A stretch of DNA of 64,000 bases from Ashinkailepas kermadecensis (GCA_034440615.1 JAOTOM010003126.1:62001-126000), one strand, 5' to 3'; shown: positions 50,201-61,899, numbered from the stretch's first letter. Notes: generated by a model not told the origin, from the letters alone. Program-made: numbers and translations.

Positions 50201-51256
50201 GACGACCCGGACCTTGTCCGGTTTGTTAGGGCTTGTGACGGCATGATGGGGCAGGAGCCAACGGCGGTCGTTCGGGGCTTCTGCTTCTTGAGGTGTCAGC
50301 TTCCGGGCGTGACCGTCGGTGACGTATGCTTCGATCGTGGCTTGGTATTTCTCAGCTACATCCGGTTGTTTTCTGAGCTTTCTTTCAGTGGCTTGCAGCC
50401 GCTGAATGGCCTGAGGTTTGTTGTTCAGAAAGGTTGGGTTGTCTTCTTTCCACAGCAGGCCCGTTGTGTAACGTCCTTCGATCTTCTCAGTGTTCTCTTA
50501 GAGTAGGGTCAGCGCCCTGTTGTCCTCTGTCGATCGTGGTGTCGGTTCCCGGTACTTCGTCCCGAAGGCCTCCGTGGACCACCACTCGTTGACAATGGCT
50601 GACAAATCTTCATCTTCTTCTGGCTGTTGTCGTCGCACGAACATGACGTGACGCATGCTGCTGGGCACCAGAGCCGACAACGATCCTGTCAGAGTCCAGC
50701 CAAAGCCGGTCCTCACGGCAACCGGCTGGTTTGGGCGACCCACCCGCACCTCCTTCTGGAGCACCCCTTCGATGACGTTCGCCCCGAGCAGCAGCTTTAC
50801 TTGACCGCCGCTGTACTGCGGAAGATCGAGACCGCGGAGATGCTTACATCCCTGGAGCTGGCTCTTCGTCACTATGGTGGTAGTCACATTCAGTGATGGC
50901 ACGGACCAAGCTTCAGGGATATTGATGTGCCCCTTCCTCGCGTCAGCACCGAGGGCGCTGAACGTCAGGTGAACCCGCTCAGATGGTCGCTGTGCGCCGC
51001 TACCTTCTACATTCTGTATGCAGAGCTGGCGACGCTGACCCGTGACTCCCAGCTCCTGCAGGACGTCTTCGCTGCACAGCGACGTCTGCGCCCCGGCGTC
51101 CAGGAGAGCCAGCACGTCCTTTGATCCGTTGTCTCCATGGACACGGACTTGGACGATCTGTAGAAGAGTATCCGTCTCGTTGCTAAGAGAGGCTGCTACG
51201 AATGGTTCATGTCCTGACTCTTCTCTTTGGAGCTCGTGCTGGTTGGCTTTGGGCTA
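47265..51256 (-). pseudogene. pol: BEL/Pao pol: protease, RT, RNase H, integrase
   Basis: Order on the minus strand. Protease (51115-50501): LLDAGAQTS, with DAG where most retroviral-type proteases have DSG or DTG. RT: VAADIKQMYHQIRI near 50070 and YMDDFLQS near 49820 (YxDD). RNase H: FCDASEAAFGAVVY near 49280. Integrase: zinc-binding HAKCGHAG...CPLC near 48290-48220, TGIDIFGP near 48140, SDNGTNF near 47955 and GVWERM near 47820 give the D, D, E core; a GDLVLMAE C-terminal domain lies near 47440; end at TAA 47265-47267. TAA 50498, TAA 48089 and TAA 47466 interrupt it, and the frame changes near 47980. The only long uninterrupted part is 50497-48092 (RT, RNase H and start of integrase). Confidence 0.92.
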
Positions 51257-51322
51257 CCTGGGACCTTCGTGGAGCAGTGGGTGGTGCGTAAACTTGCAGC
51301 CTTCCATCCCGCACCGCCGGGC

Positions 51323-53209
51323 TCACTTGCATCTTCTGCTCCAGTGACCCTTCCTCAGACATGACAAACAAAGGCCCTCGGCGTACACTATTTCCCTCCT
51401 TGCGTCCAGCATTTTGGACTTGAACGTCGGACAGTCAGCCATTTTGTGTTTGTCCTTACAAACTACACAAAGGGGTGGCGATCTTGTTTCAGTTTCTTCA
51501 GCTGCGTACGTCGCAACAGTTACGAGTGCCGACTTTCGCGCCGCACCATCCCTGGGCGTGTGAGCTGCCCGTTTCTGGTCGGACGCTTCCGTTTGGACAG
51601 CGGAGAAGCTGAGGATGCTCACCTGAACCCTTAGCTGAACCCTGAGCGTCTCCAGCGAAGGCCGCTCGGGCCGTAAGCGGAAGACTTCACGACGCCATTC
51701 GCGAGACAGCTCGTTCGGCAGCTTCTCCACCACTCTTCGCAAATTCTCGCTGCTGGAAAGGTCACTCGCATAGCACAAGTTGCGCAGTACCGTCACTGTG
51801 TTGTGAACGACAGCGTATAATTTATCCATGGACGGCAGATCAGTGAGTGCAGGCGGAGTCGTGGTGAAGACGCTCCTCAAGTGCGCTTGAATGATGTCTT
51901 CATCTCGCCCGAACCGCTCTTGTAATGTCCTCAAGGCTTCCTGGTAAAGGCCACCATTGAAGAGCATGCCGTCGATTGCCTGAGCGGCCGGCCCATCCAC
52001 CGCGTTTTGCAGATGGGCCATCCGCTCGGAGTCCGTCAACGATGGCTGGTCTTGCACTAGGGCCTTGAACAGGCCGATCCAGCGTGGCCACTCCTGCGCT
52101 CTTCCTCTGAACGTGGGTAGGCTCAGGCGCGGTATGCTCTTGACAAATGCCGATGGTCCTTGATTTCCGTCAGTGCGCTCCGAGCATAATCCCTTCACCC
52201 AGCTGGCCGGTTCATACCTGACCTGCTGCAGTGGCTCGGCCTTGGTAGATACGACAGGAATGACGTCCAGCGGGCGCACCTGGCGACACGGCTCACCAAC
52301 ATCACGCGGCTGCTCACGTTCCTTGATCGGTCGGTCATCGTGGATCAGAGTGGTAGCCATGGCTTCTTTAATGGCTTCCTCCTCGAAGTAATTCCTTCGG
52401 TCCCACTCGAGGTCCGTTTCCGCTGCCCTACACAAACGCGCCTTCAGACGGGCGCGCTCTAGTTCCTCTTCGATGGTTTTCACCTCTAGAAGTTCCTCTC
52501 GTTTCTTCTGCTGCTCTTTCTGCTTCTTACACGCTTCTTCCTGCGCCTTACGCGCTTCTTCCTGCGCCTTACGCGCTTCTTCCTGCTCTTCTTCCTGCTC
52601 TTGTAGCTCATCTCTGACCACTCCTTCCCTTTTCTGTCTTGCCTTCAGATGTTTAACCTGGAGAGCCTTTAATTCTGCGGCGAACTCGGCTTCCTTCGAG
52701 GCCACCGAGGCACTCGAACGTTGCGAGACGCGAGACACACTGATCTTGCTTCCTTCGCGGCGTGCAGTGGGTGACTGCCGTCTCTCTCCCGGATGGGACC
52801 CAGTGCCCCATGCCGGCTGCTGAATAGTTGAATGCCTAATCTTGGTTACCATGCCAGAGTGACGAGCTGTTAGTCTGGAGGCATATTCTTCTGCTTCCTT
52901 CAATTCATCCACGTCATCCAGCTTGTCAACATATGCGTCATTGGCTTCCATAAAGCCGTCCAGTGCCACGTTCAGATACTCCAGACGCTTCGTCAGCTCG
53001 TAGCCGTCTGCCTGTTGAGATATTTGTGTCTCTGCCGTATTGCACGCACGCGTAAATGTAGCAGCCTTACGTCGACGATGCAGCTTCAGGGATTTCGATT
53101 CGCGAGCCACCTCTCTCCCTGTCTTTTCAGCAGCGTCTGCATCTTGTGGCACCGTCTTCCCATTGCCGGCAGAACTCGCCGCATCAGCTCCCCCCGGAGC
53201 CTCCATCTC
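51323..53209 (-). CDS. gag: BEL/Pao gag polyprotein
   Basis: The first ATG in the frame is at 53207-53209 (the frame opens slightly upstream); the frame is open to TGA at 51323-51325, giving 628 residues. The N-terminal third is charged. It is followed by a coiled-coil-like Glu/Lys/Arg region with tandem EEARKAQ heptads near 52560. The capsid-like domain follows (LPTFRGRAQEWPRWIGLF near 52110), the DUF1759-type signature of BEL/Pao. Two zinc motifs lie at the end: CVVCKDKHKMADC near 51460 and CLSCLRKGHWSRRC near 51345. After the TGA the frame continues into a further GMEGCKFTHHPLLH-type zinc region, then TAG at 51254, so the TGA truncates the normal gag-pol reading. The role is assembly of virus-like particles and RNA packaging. 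Confidence 0.9.
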   Translation of the reverse strand, partial: EMEAPGGADAASSAGNGKTVPQDADAAEKTGREVARESKSLKLHRRRKAATFTRACNTAETQISQQADGYELTKRLEYLNVALDGFMEANDAYVDKLDDVDELKEAEEYASRLTARHSGMVTKIRHSTIQQPAWGTGSHPGERRQSPTARREGSKISVSRVSQRSSASVASKEAEFAAELKALQVKHLKARQKREGVVRDELQEQEEEQEEARKAQEEARKAQEEACKKQKEQQKKREELLEVKTIEEELERARLKARLCRAAETDLEWDRRNYFEEEAIKEAMATTLIHDDRPIKEREQPRDVGEPCRQVRPLDVIPVVSTKAEPLQQVRYEPASWVKGLCSERTDGNQGPSAFVKSIPRLSLPTFRGRAQEWPRWIGLFKALVQDQPSLTDSERMAHLQNAVDGPAAQAIDGMLFNGGLYQEALRTLQERFGRDEDIIQAHLRSVFTTTPPALTDLPSMDKLYAVVHNTVTVLRNLCYASDLSSSENLRRVVEKLPNELSREWRREVFRLRPERPSLETLRVQLRVQVSILSFSAVQTEASDQKRAAHTPRDGAARKSALVTVATYAAEETETRSPPLCVVCKDKHKMADCPTFKSKMLDARREIVYAEGLCLSCLRKGHWSRRCK

Positions 53210-53345
53210 GCCCACTGTGTCTTCAGCTCCCAATCCAGCAAATCAACACAAGCTCAAGGAGCTGTTGACAATTGCTTACGCAGTGCAGCGATCCACTGGA
53301 CGTTTTCTGCTTTCAGAGTGCTTCCTCTCACTTGACGCTGGGCCG

Positions 53346-53363
53346 ATCCGGCCCGGAGGACCA
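53346..53363 (-). promoter_or_regulatory. Primer-binding site
   Basis: The minus strand reads TGGTCCTCCGGGCCGGA four bases inside the 5' LTR. It starts with TGG, complementary to a tRNA 3' CCA end. It resembles the PBS of other BEL elements with an Arg-like tRNA 3' end, but the exact tRNA is not determined. Confidence 0.75.
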
Positions 53364-53366
53364 AAA

Positions 53367-54288
53367 TGTTGCGGACGCCGTCTTCAACCGCTGATAGTGG
53401 ACTGTATATATGTGGGTGGCGCCCTGCAGCATTGGGTAGAATGGCCAAGAGGCCTAAAGAGAATGGTATAGAAGAGAGAGCGAGGGAGAAGTAAGCGGGA
53501 ATAACATGTGAAAGGAAATTACTTGAATAACAATAGGAATAGGAACAAATAATTGCAATGTGAGAGGTCGGAAAGATGTGATGGGAGAATGTAAAGAAAT
53601 AATCGAAGTAACCTAAATAAAGGTGGACGTAATAATAGAGGCTGTAGGTTAGAGCTCCCCAATTCAAGGGAGACAAAGGAACTCTCCAATTCAAGAGAGC
53701 AGTAGCCTAATCAAGAACACTACAATTCAAGAGTGAAGGAACCCTCCAATTCAAGAGGGCAAGGACCCAGATAAGAGCACTCCAATTCAAGAGTGAAGGA
53801 ACCCTCCATTTGAAGAGGGCAAGGGCCTAGATAAGAGCACTCCAATTCAAGAGTGAAGGAACCCTCCAATTCAAGAGAGCAGTGGCATTCGAGAGGGTGT
53901 AGACGCGCCGCTTATATATGAAGGTAAGGGCCAGCTGAGACAAGGAGAGAAAGGGGTCACGGGTCGCAAACACCACGCACCTGCGCCGCGAACGGCGTTC
54001 AACAAATAGGCAGAACAAATACGGGCGACGCGACGGGGACGCGCCACAGGTCAAGCAGACACGTCGTCGCTGGACATGCGGTGTCCAGCCGGATGTCGCG
54101 CATAAACACCCCGCATCTGCGACGCGGCCGGCGTTCAGCAAATACGCAGAACAAATATGAGCGACGCGACGGGGACGCCCCACAGGTCGAGCAAGCACGT
54201 CGTCGCTGGACCTGCGGTGTCCAGCCCGATGTCGCGGCTGCCCGCGAACGGCAGACCACCGCGCGACATGCAGTGTCTGTCGGCAACA
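53367..54288 (-). repeat. BEL/Pao 5' LTR
   Basis: 922 bp, TGTTGC...GCAACA. The middle (about 53650-53890) is a minisatellite of CTCCAATTCAAGAG-type units with one to two more copies than the other LTR. Near 54000-54210 the GACGCGACGGGGACG segment is duplicated. As 5' LTR it should carry the promoter; no single TATA box was assigned. Confidence 0.95.
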
Positions 54289-54293
54289 GCTGT

Positions 54294-54841
54294 GATGACG
54301 GCCGCTCTGGCGGTGCCAGTTGTTTCGCGTTGGGATCAAGCAAACAGAAAGAAAACAATCAATTTCAGGATGCTGTGTGTTGGCCATAGCTGGTCAGGCA
54401 TATTGGTAGTCCTTTCCGTGTCCCCAAATCTTGCACTTATTTTTTCCCACTGATGTTCACTCCTCATTTCGAGAAAGTACGACGGTGTTGAAAAAGCGCA
54501 ACAATGTGGGTTCCACTCTTATTATGAACACCCTCCCTATATTAAACTATGTCTGAACGTAGCGGATAACATAATGAAGCAATAATGTCCATGGATATGA
54601 GCAATCATATTTTTACTCAAGCTAATAAGATGCATGCCTTCATTAGATATGTGATAATGTTCCCTTATTTTCCGTCATATATTTTATTTTCTTAGATGTT
54701 ATCGGCAGCTGATTGGTTTGTTTCTTCTTTCTGGTCTTTACCGGGGTGTTGGACATTGATTGCAGATCTCGGATTAACCACGCCAGAGCGGAGTGCCTTA
54801 TTTTCCCAACGAATTTAATCATCTTTGACTAATAGATATAT

Positions 54842-54873
<32 letters not shown>
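54294..54873 (-). repeat. TA-anchored repeat, copy 2, part 2
   Basis: Reverse-complement match to 10515-11040, ending in a (TA)13 tract at about 54847-54873. Together with 45650-46071 it forms one copy split by the BEL/Pao element. Confidence 0.75.
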
Positions 54874-54875
<2 letters not shown>

Positions 54876-55142
54876 AATACTATTTTGACAAGTTATACAT
54901 AAGTGGCACAATGATGTTAAAAAAAAAAAAAAATTCACCCACAAACACATCACCAACGTTTCGGTCATAGGCCTTCAGGGTGACACAATTACCAAATTTA
55001 ACAACTTTAAGCACGCAATCACGCACTCGAATTCCTGTGCTCAAAAAGTGACCCGCATCGCAGCCTCTCGCTGGGCTGACGAACGATATTGTGCGAAACA
55101 CTGCGTCAATGGCGAAGGGCGACACAACGGAATACACAAAAC
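54874..55142. other. Unassigned
   Basis: AT-rich, with an A-run near 54920. No feature was recognised. Confidence 0.3.
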
Positions 55143-56398
55143 CAGGGGCGTCGATTTGTATCCTTTTGCGGGGGCCATGGCCCCCCAATGCTGATCTTGG
55201 CCCCCCCCATGTCGATTTGGGCCAGCCCAATAACCCATGCTATTTTTATGCTGATAAAAAGCTAAAGGAAAAAAAAGAAGAAAAACACTGTGTAAGGTAC
55301 ATAGAAAACTTAGTTGATGTTAACTAGCACATTTTGTACTGAAAAAGAACAGATTTGGATTAGATAGTGCACTGAGTATCCAACTTTTGCTACACAATTC
55401 AAAATTATGTGCAAAAAAAAACAAAATAGCTAGATTTCCCTCCACTGTGGAAGGAAAACTTACACCATGCAATGTTAAGATTCGATGATGATGCATTTTA
55501 AACCAAATTGTCTTTTTAAAAAATGTTAAGCCACAAAACAACAATTGGATTGTCATACTGATGTTTGTACACGCCACCAATGGCAAAACCACATGCATAT
55601 GAGCTTAAACAGGAAAAAATCCATTCTTAATTTCCAGTCATTGTCAAACTTGCATTGTCCAGTGAACAACAATGACAATCATCATTGAGATTGTGGATAT
55701 GCAAACTACAATTATCTTCAGCAACCCACCTATCACACCATCAGCTTGATATTTACCTAGGTACCTACCTACATGCCCAATGACAATGCATGCATTAAAT
55801 ATTGATATGGGGAAAAACGAGAGCCATGTGTGGGCAAATCTGCCAGCTTATGATACCATGACAGATAAAAGTCAGCAAGAAGCTGCATGGCCACTGCATT
55901 ATAATTGGTATTCCTAAAAGAATAAAAAAGAAAGCTGTGGCTCACATGACTTTTAAGCAAACCCTACAGTCATACAAGACCAATGCTATACAAGAAATAG
56001 CCTTGACAAGACCAATGTCTCGTACGCCGCAAAAACACCATTATTCAACGCCGCAAAAATACCATTATTTTAAAAGGTACACCAAAGTTCGCATTAAAAC
56101 CTTGATGACGTCACAGGTTTTTATTCGTATATTGCAGAAATTGGAAGCATCAGGCAAGTTTCAATTTCACTGCACATGGGTGGGGGAGTGATTTTTTTAG
56201 GCGTACCGGACCACAGAGGTCATTTGCACCACCTTTGAAGCGAGTACGTTACATGTCTGACTATAAAAGCGGGTATTTGCGATCAAGGTGCAGGCATGTG
56301 GACGTTTACGTAAAGGGAATTTTACGTTATAGTTTGTGTGATATTTTAGGCGCTGAAGGCGGGGCTAGGATGGGGACATCCCCCTAATGTCTAAATGG
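55143..56398 (+). repeat. CAGGGGCG-family repeat, second full copy
   Basis: Direct copy of 19293-20535, nearly identical by eye over its whole length, followed by the next CAGGGGCG end at 56399 at the same junction. Confidence 0.85.
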
Positions 56399-58015
56399 CA
56401 GGGGCGTCGATTTGTATCCTTTTGTGGGGGCCAGGGCCCCACCAATGTTGATCTTGCCCCCCCCAATAACATATGCTATTTTTATGCTGATAAAAAAGTT
56501 GAAGGAAAAAAGAAGGAAAACACCATGTACATAGAAAATGTAGTTGATGTTAACCAGCACATTTTGTAATGAAAAAATAACAGATTTGGGTTAGATAGTG
56601 GACTGACTCTCCATCTTTTGCTACAAAATTCAAAATGGTGTGCACAAAAACCAATTGTCATTGTCAAACATGCATACAATCCAGTCCCGTGAACAACAAT
56701 CAGTTATCATTGAGAGTGTGGATATACAAACTATAATTAACCTCAACAGCCCACTCAACACACTATCAGCTTGATATTTACCTGGTACCTAGGCACCTAG
56801 GTACATGCTACAGAAAGACTTAGGAGAGCTTGTGAAGTGGTCCAAAAAATGGCAGATGAAATTAAATTTTGATAAGTGCAAAATCATGCATGTATGCAGG
56901 GGCGTCGATTTGTATCCTTTTGTGGGGGCTATGGCCCCACCAATGTTGATCTTGACCCCCAAGGTTGATTTGGCCCCCCCCAATAACCTATGCTATTTTA
57001 TGCCGATAAGAAAGCTAAAGGGAAAAAGTGAAAACCCCATGCTAAGTAGAAACATTGATGTTAACCAGCACATTTTGTACTGAATGGAAACAGATTTGGA
57101 TTAGATAGTGGACTGACTCTCCACCTTTTGCTGAAAAATGTAAAATTGTGTGCAAAAACAAACAAAATAGCTGGAATTCCCTCCACTGTGGAAGTACAGC
57201 TTACATCTTTCTGGGTTGGTTGGTTGGTTATTTGGGTTTACGGTCGCATTGACTGCGTTGGTCATACAGCGCCCATACAACTTTTCTTGTTCCCACCTTA
57301 AAACACAATAATACCCAAAAGTGTCCGAAATAATTTACAACCATGTTCACAAAAAAATATAATTTTGTATTCAAGATCAGCTTAGGTTAGGTTAGGCTCG
57401 GTTAGTTTTCTTTTTTAAGGTTGAGAATTTTCAGTAAATAAATTAAGTTACATTTCAATTTAGTTTATTTTTTTGTTCTCAAAATATAGGTTAGCGTAGG
57501 CTAGGTTAGGTTTTGTTGCATTAAAAAAACATTTATGTTTATGCTATGTTACCGAACTCAAAGCCTTTTTGGCATTATTTTGCTCACAACCTGAAAAGTA
57601 AGCACAGAAAATAAGTGGGTCCAATCATCTTAGTCACCTTCATAAACATGGTATTCTGCATATTCTTGTTGTTTTAAAGGAAAAAAAGAACACCTTAGAC
57701 CGCAAGGTTACCAAATAATTTGCAATTTTTGGGGGAAACTTTTTTGGAATTTTGTTAAAACGTTTTCCAACTTCAAAAACCTAAACTAGCCTAACTTAAC
57801 CAAACCTAACCCATTTGCTTGCTATATTGAGGCAAATGTGTGTACAAACTTGTCTTGTTACCACCTTAAAGCACAATAATACCGATTTGGCTAGGTTAGG
57901 CTAGTTTAGTTGTTTACCTTGGAAAAATTGTTCAATCATTAAAAAAAATAAAATAAAATCGGAAATTTTCCTTCAAAAGCAGATGACATTAGGTTCGGGT
58001 AAGTTGGGTTCGGTT
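56399..58015 (+). repeat. CAGGGGCG-family repeats, nested copies
   Basis: One unit starts at 56399, another at 56897. The final part (57830-58015, with GGCTAGGTTAGGCTAG) matches 20820-20960. It contains TTAGG-like islands near 57380 and 57490, and a minus-strand SINE 3' end at 57212-57275 (GGTTGGTTGGTTATTTGGG). Confidence 0.7.
56801..56896 (+). pseudogene. LINE reverse transcriptase fragment
   Basis: A 30-residue frame containing LQKDLGELVKWSKKWQMKLN and then DKCKIMHV, a conserved segment shortly after the YxDD motif in CR1/Jockey-like RTs. It is cut at 56897 by a CAGGGGCG end. Confidence 0.7.
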
Positions 58016-59010
58016 GAAATGTGCGTCAGAAGGACTAAATAAACACAGCGGAACCCTAAGAGCACAACGGGGCCGAAAATGCAACTGGCCCTCCAGAGTC
58101 CCGCAAAAAGTGACAGGGCCTTAAAACATGCGTTCATGCCGGGAGCTCTAAAGGAAATACACCGGAAGTTCTCAGGGCATACAGGTGCCATACGACCGCA
58201 CAATAGCCTGAAAAAGAGGCTGGGGACGCAAAAAGCAACATGGTCCCAAAACGAACAGAAAGACCGGGCACTAAATAAACACATCGGGATCTTTGAAAAC
58301 GCCCCGACATCTAAAAAATCCTCGGCCACAAAAAAAAACTAAAACGAGCAGGGGTTTCGAGAATGTGTTGGGTCCCTAAAAAAAATCGATTGGAGCCCTA
58401 AGACACATCCGTAGACGAAGAAAGACGAAACGGGTCCAAAAAAGGAACACTGAGACAGGGCCTCGGTTCGTTAGCCAATCTGGGAGCATATTTAATCAAC
58501 AGTATGAGGTGCACAAAGCTCAGCGGGTATCCGAATTTCTTAACCACCATAAAATGTGGGAAGTAGGGAACTAATGATCGAATTTAAATAATCTAATTTT
58601 CGCAGCGAACGCCCATACGAAGCATTCCGTCACGTCAAATATGGCGCAAGTCTATCATGTGGCAGCAACTAGCAAGACGTAGGAGGCCTAGCAGAAACCG
58701 TAGCATCGCACTAAGTGTGGAAAATGCGCCGAATGCGCAAGATGGGTGTGCACGTGCACGAGCATTGGCATCGTGGCGACCGGGCGCGGTGAATTTGAAT
58801 GTCTGAAATTGGGAAATTTTACATTTTAAAGTGATTTGCATAGGTCTAATTTCAGTAGCGTGAGGTGACTTATCAAGGGATACCAAAAGAAAACCTTGGA
58901 ACAGGGTGGGGAAGTTAGGATTGAAATCCGACGAATCGGAAACGATAGTGATTGATTAGGCCCCTCCACAGGACAATTCAGTTGGTCACTAATTATTATA
59001 TTTTAAAAGG
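58016..59010. repeat. Left arm of second inverted repeat
   Basis: 58020-58553 is the reverse complement of about 63275-63815, and 58680-59010 of about 61390-61720. It contains 21-bp-type GGGGCC repeats and, at 58462-58565, a short plus-strand LINE-like frame (GPRFVSQSGSIFN) matching the minus-strand LINE at 63.3 kb. Confidence 0.75.
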
Positions 59011-60673
59011 TCTCCTTTGCCAAAATAGTAGTCGAAATCTGGTCTTTTCCGAAAAGGTCAGCCCGGGAGATTCCCAGAAGTGCCATACGACGGTTTTGAA
59101 ATGGGTATGTCGGCTGGAATGGTTCCTTTGCTAGAGTCTGGATTAAAAAGTACAAAACTTCGGAAAGTGGGAATAATGGCAGAAATCAAAGCAGTTTTCA
59201 AATCGGCGGAATTGGAATGGTCCCGCACTAGGCGTGTCGCAATAGGGGCATTTTACTGCAGCCCTGTTAGTACTTGTAATAATTTCACTCCAAAAGGTTA
59301 TGTGCGGTGTTTTCTATACTTTTCGTGGTGCTTGGACCCCACCATATTTGCCTTCTTGACCTCATTCACCAATTTGATTTATAATTCCCCTTGAAATTGA
59401 CTTGGGACGGATCAAGGAGGATAATATTCCAAAATCTCCAAAATGCCGAGATTCGCAGTGGTTGCAGCATAGCAACACCAAATCCAGATCATACTGTTCT
59501 TTCATCACATCAAATAACTCTGCTTTCCCAAAATTGTAATCAAGGCCAAGGTTACTAAACGGAGGTCAGGTCAAATTATCTCTTCTTATCGCAGAAAGGG
59601 TAAAACTTTTGGTGCAGAATAGGATGAAATAATGATATAGACATTCGGCTTTCAAATATGTGACAAGGTCAATGGTGTTAGATCAGGTCAAGTATTATGC
59701 ATATTCTACACTGCTGTCTTGTGTGTGGAGTTGGGACTTTTGTGCACGTCAGCTACCTTAGCGACATTCCGCCCGCAATGTTGTCTTATGCCGAATGCTA
59801 CTGCTCCTTGTGAAATTTTAATTCAGTTTTAGAGTCACCGAAGTAGTACACCATGACATTGTGTTAACAATGATCCGAGATGACCCGACTTCGTGTGACC
59901 GGGCCTTATCATATAAAGCAAATATAAAGCATATGAAGGGCAAATATAAAGAGGTGCAAAATGTCACACAGTAGGAACACATGACAGACGTAAGGAGTCT
60001 TCATATAGGTGCGAGGGACACGAATAAGGCCACACGGGTGCCGCACCCAAAGGAATTTCTGGCCGCGCCGCTGTTGGTACCTGTAATCCTTACCCTAGTA
60101 GAAGTAAGGTAAGTCTCGCTGCTGACAGAATTTGCTTTTCTGATGGCATCAATATTCATCGCTCGAAATGCACAACAAGAGCAGCTGTGTCTCAAGCAGA
60201 TTCAATGGCTGTGACGAATTGGGAAATATTAATACGTGGGTGACATTGCTACCTATTAATGGTAAGGTGAACGGTAGAATGCGAAGAAAGTGACAACTAA
60301 TGCACACAAAACTGATCGGAAAGATGATGCAAAGCCGCGACTAATCCCACACCGTTCACTGTGACTCACCAGGGCCGTGGAGTACGCACCGTCCACGAGG
60401 GTTGGATTTATACTTTGCAATCCTGGGTAATGAGAGTACAACTTCTGAGTGATGGAATACGGAGAGGATATTTTCCTTCAAACCTGGGCATCAGAATCTC
60501 ACTTTGAAGTTTCAGGTGATTCTTGAGCACTTTACCACAGGGCAATTCAGTGTCGAACAACACAATCGGACGTCAACATTGAAAACGCATGGAGGAAACA
60601 ACATGGAGGATAATTTGACCGAAGAGAATAATGCTATGGATGGCAAAACTCCAGGAACATCCAGTTGTTTGAC
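59011..60673. other. Unassigned spacer
   Basis: Open frames below 105 residues, none with a recognised motif. GGTTGGATTTATACTTTGC near 60400 resembles 29815-29835 (GGTTCGATTTATACTTCGC), suggesting a shared short repeat. Confidence 0.35.
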
Positions 60674-61256
60674 CCTGACGTCCACTGTGGTGGGTCAGGG
60701 TCGCAGAGCAAACCGTCAACTGTGGCGAACCGGGGCTGTGGAGCACACCTTCTAGTATGACAGACCAGAGCTGCGAAGCACACCGTCCACTCTGGCGGAC
60801 CGGTGCCGCGGAGCACACGGTCCACCGTAATGGACCGGAGCCGCGGAGCACACCGTCCACTGTGGCTGGCCAGGGCCGCGGAGTACATCATCAACCGTGG
60901 CAGACCAGGGTCGCAGAGTATACCGTCCACTTTGGTGGACCGGTGCCGTGGGGCACACCTACTATGACGGACTAGAGCCGCGAAGCATAGCGTCCACTGC
61001 GGCGGATCAGGGCCGCGGAGTACATCATCCACTGTGGTGGATCAGGGTCGCGGAGCAAACCGTCCACTGTGACGATCAGGGACGTGGAGTACACCGTCCA
61101 TTGTACTGGACCGGGGCCGCGGGGCACACCGTTCACTGTGGCGGATCAGGACCATGGAGTACACCGTCCATTGTGGCGGATCGGAGCTGCGGAGCACATC
61201 GTCCACTGTGGCGGACCGGGGCCGCGGAGTACACCGTCCATTGCGGCGGATCTTAG
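60674..61256. repeat. 35-bp minisatellite
   Basis: About 16-17 units. Each has a GTCCACTGTGGCGGACC half and a GGGGCCGCGGAGCACACC half, with ordinary point divergence. Because 35 is not a multiple of 3, overlapping frames arise on both strands (for example minus 60634-61032, plus 60897-61256) and are not genes. Confidence 0.92.
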
Positions 61257-61389
61257 CCATCAACAGGTTAAATTATGTCATGCCATGGTAGTGGCCTACC
61301 TAGGATTTGCGAGAGGGGGGCAAGCTGACTTGAAAGCTGCCCAACTACCCTCATTTAAATAAAGTCCCGGATTTCCTTTTTTGAAAGGG
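61257..61389. other. Short unassigned stretch with hAT-like end
   Basis: GTGGCCTACCTAGGATTTG near 61291 resembles the CAGTGGCGTACCTAGG block inside the MITE at 37856. Nothing else was seen. Confidence 0.35.
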
Positions 61390-61899
61390 GTTCTTTATAT
61401 TTCTGTTATATAATAACCAGTGCCCAAATTAAGTGTCCTGTGGAGGGGGCCAAATCTACCACCATTATTTCTGAATGACCGGATTTGAACCCTAACTCCC
61501 CCATCCTGTTTGAAGGTTTTTCTTTTGGTATCACTTGAAAAGTCACCTCCACTGCTGAAATTACACCTGAACAAATCACTCAAAAATGTAAAATTTGACA
61601 ATATCAGGCATTCCAATAAATAACGCCCGGTCGCCAAAACGCCAACGTTCGTGCACGTGTACACCCGCATTGCACAGTCGGCGCATTCGCCACTCTACGT
61701 GCGCTTCTCCGGTTCTGCTAGGCTTCCCACGTTTTGCTCATTACTGTTACATGATAGTCTTGTGCCACATTTGACATGTGGAATGCCTGGTATGGCGGCT
61801 TGCTGGAAACAAATCGATAAATTCAATTCGATGTATTAGTTCTAATTCTGGCTACCGAGCCGTGACCCTGGCTAGGTGTTCGTGTCTTACCCGTTGCGT
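61390..61899. repeat. Second inverted repeat, right arm, inner part
   Basis: 61390-61720 matches 58680-59010 inverted (for example TTTCTTTTGGTATCACTTG near 61515). The remainder to 61899 is unassigned. Confidence 0.7.

Larger units (their letters stand above)
46067..54293 (-). mobile_element. Complete BEL/Pao LTR retrotransposon with 5-bp TSD
   Basis: The element spans 46072-54288 on the minus strand. Both LTRs begin TGTTGC and end GCAACA. GCTGT at 46067-46071 and 54289-54293 is the target duplication, of a length normal for BEL/Pao. The 5' LTR is 53367-54288 and the 3' LTR 46072-46966. A primer-binding site and a polypurine tract adjoin them. gag and pol lie in one frame as usual for the family, but with in-frame stops (TGA 51323, TAG 51254, TAA 50498, TAA 48089, TAA 47466) and one frameshift near 47980. 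Structure is intact, so insertion is fairly recent; the coding capacity is lost in this copy as assembled. Confidence 0.95.

Noticed and set aside
47491..50506. Plus-strand open frames inside the BEL/Pao region (e.g. 49245-49832)
   Set aside because: Antisense shadows of the minus-strand pol.
60573..61362. Overlapping frames of 70-130 residues on both strands
   Set aside because: All derive from the 35-bp minisatellite.
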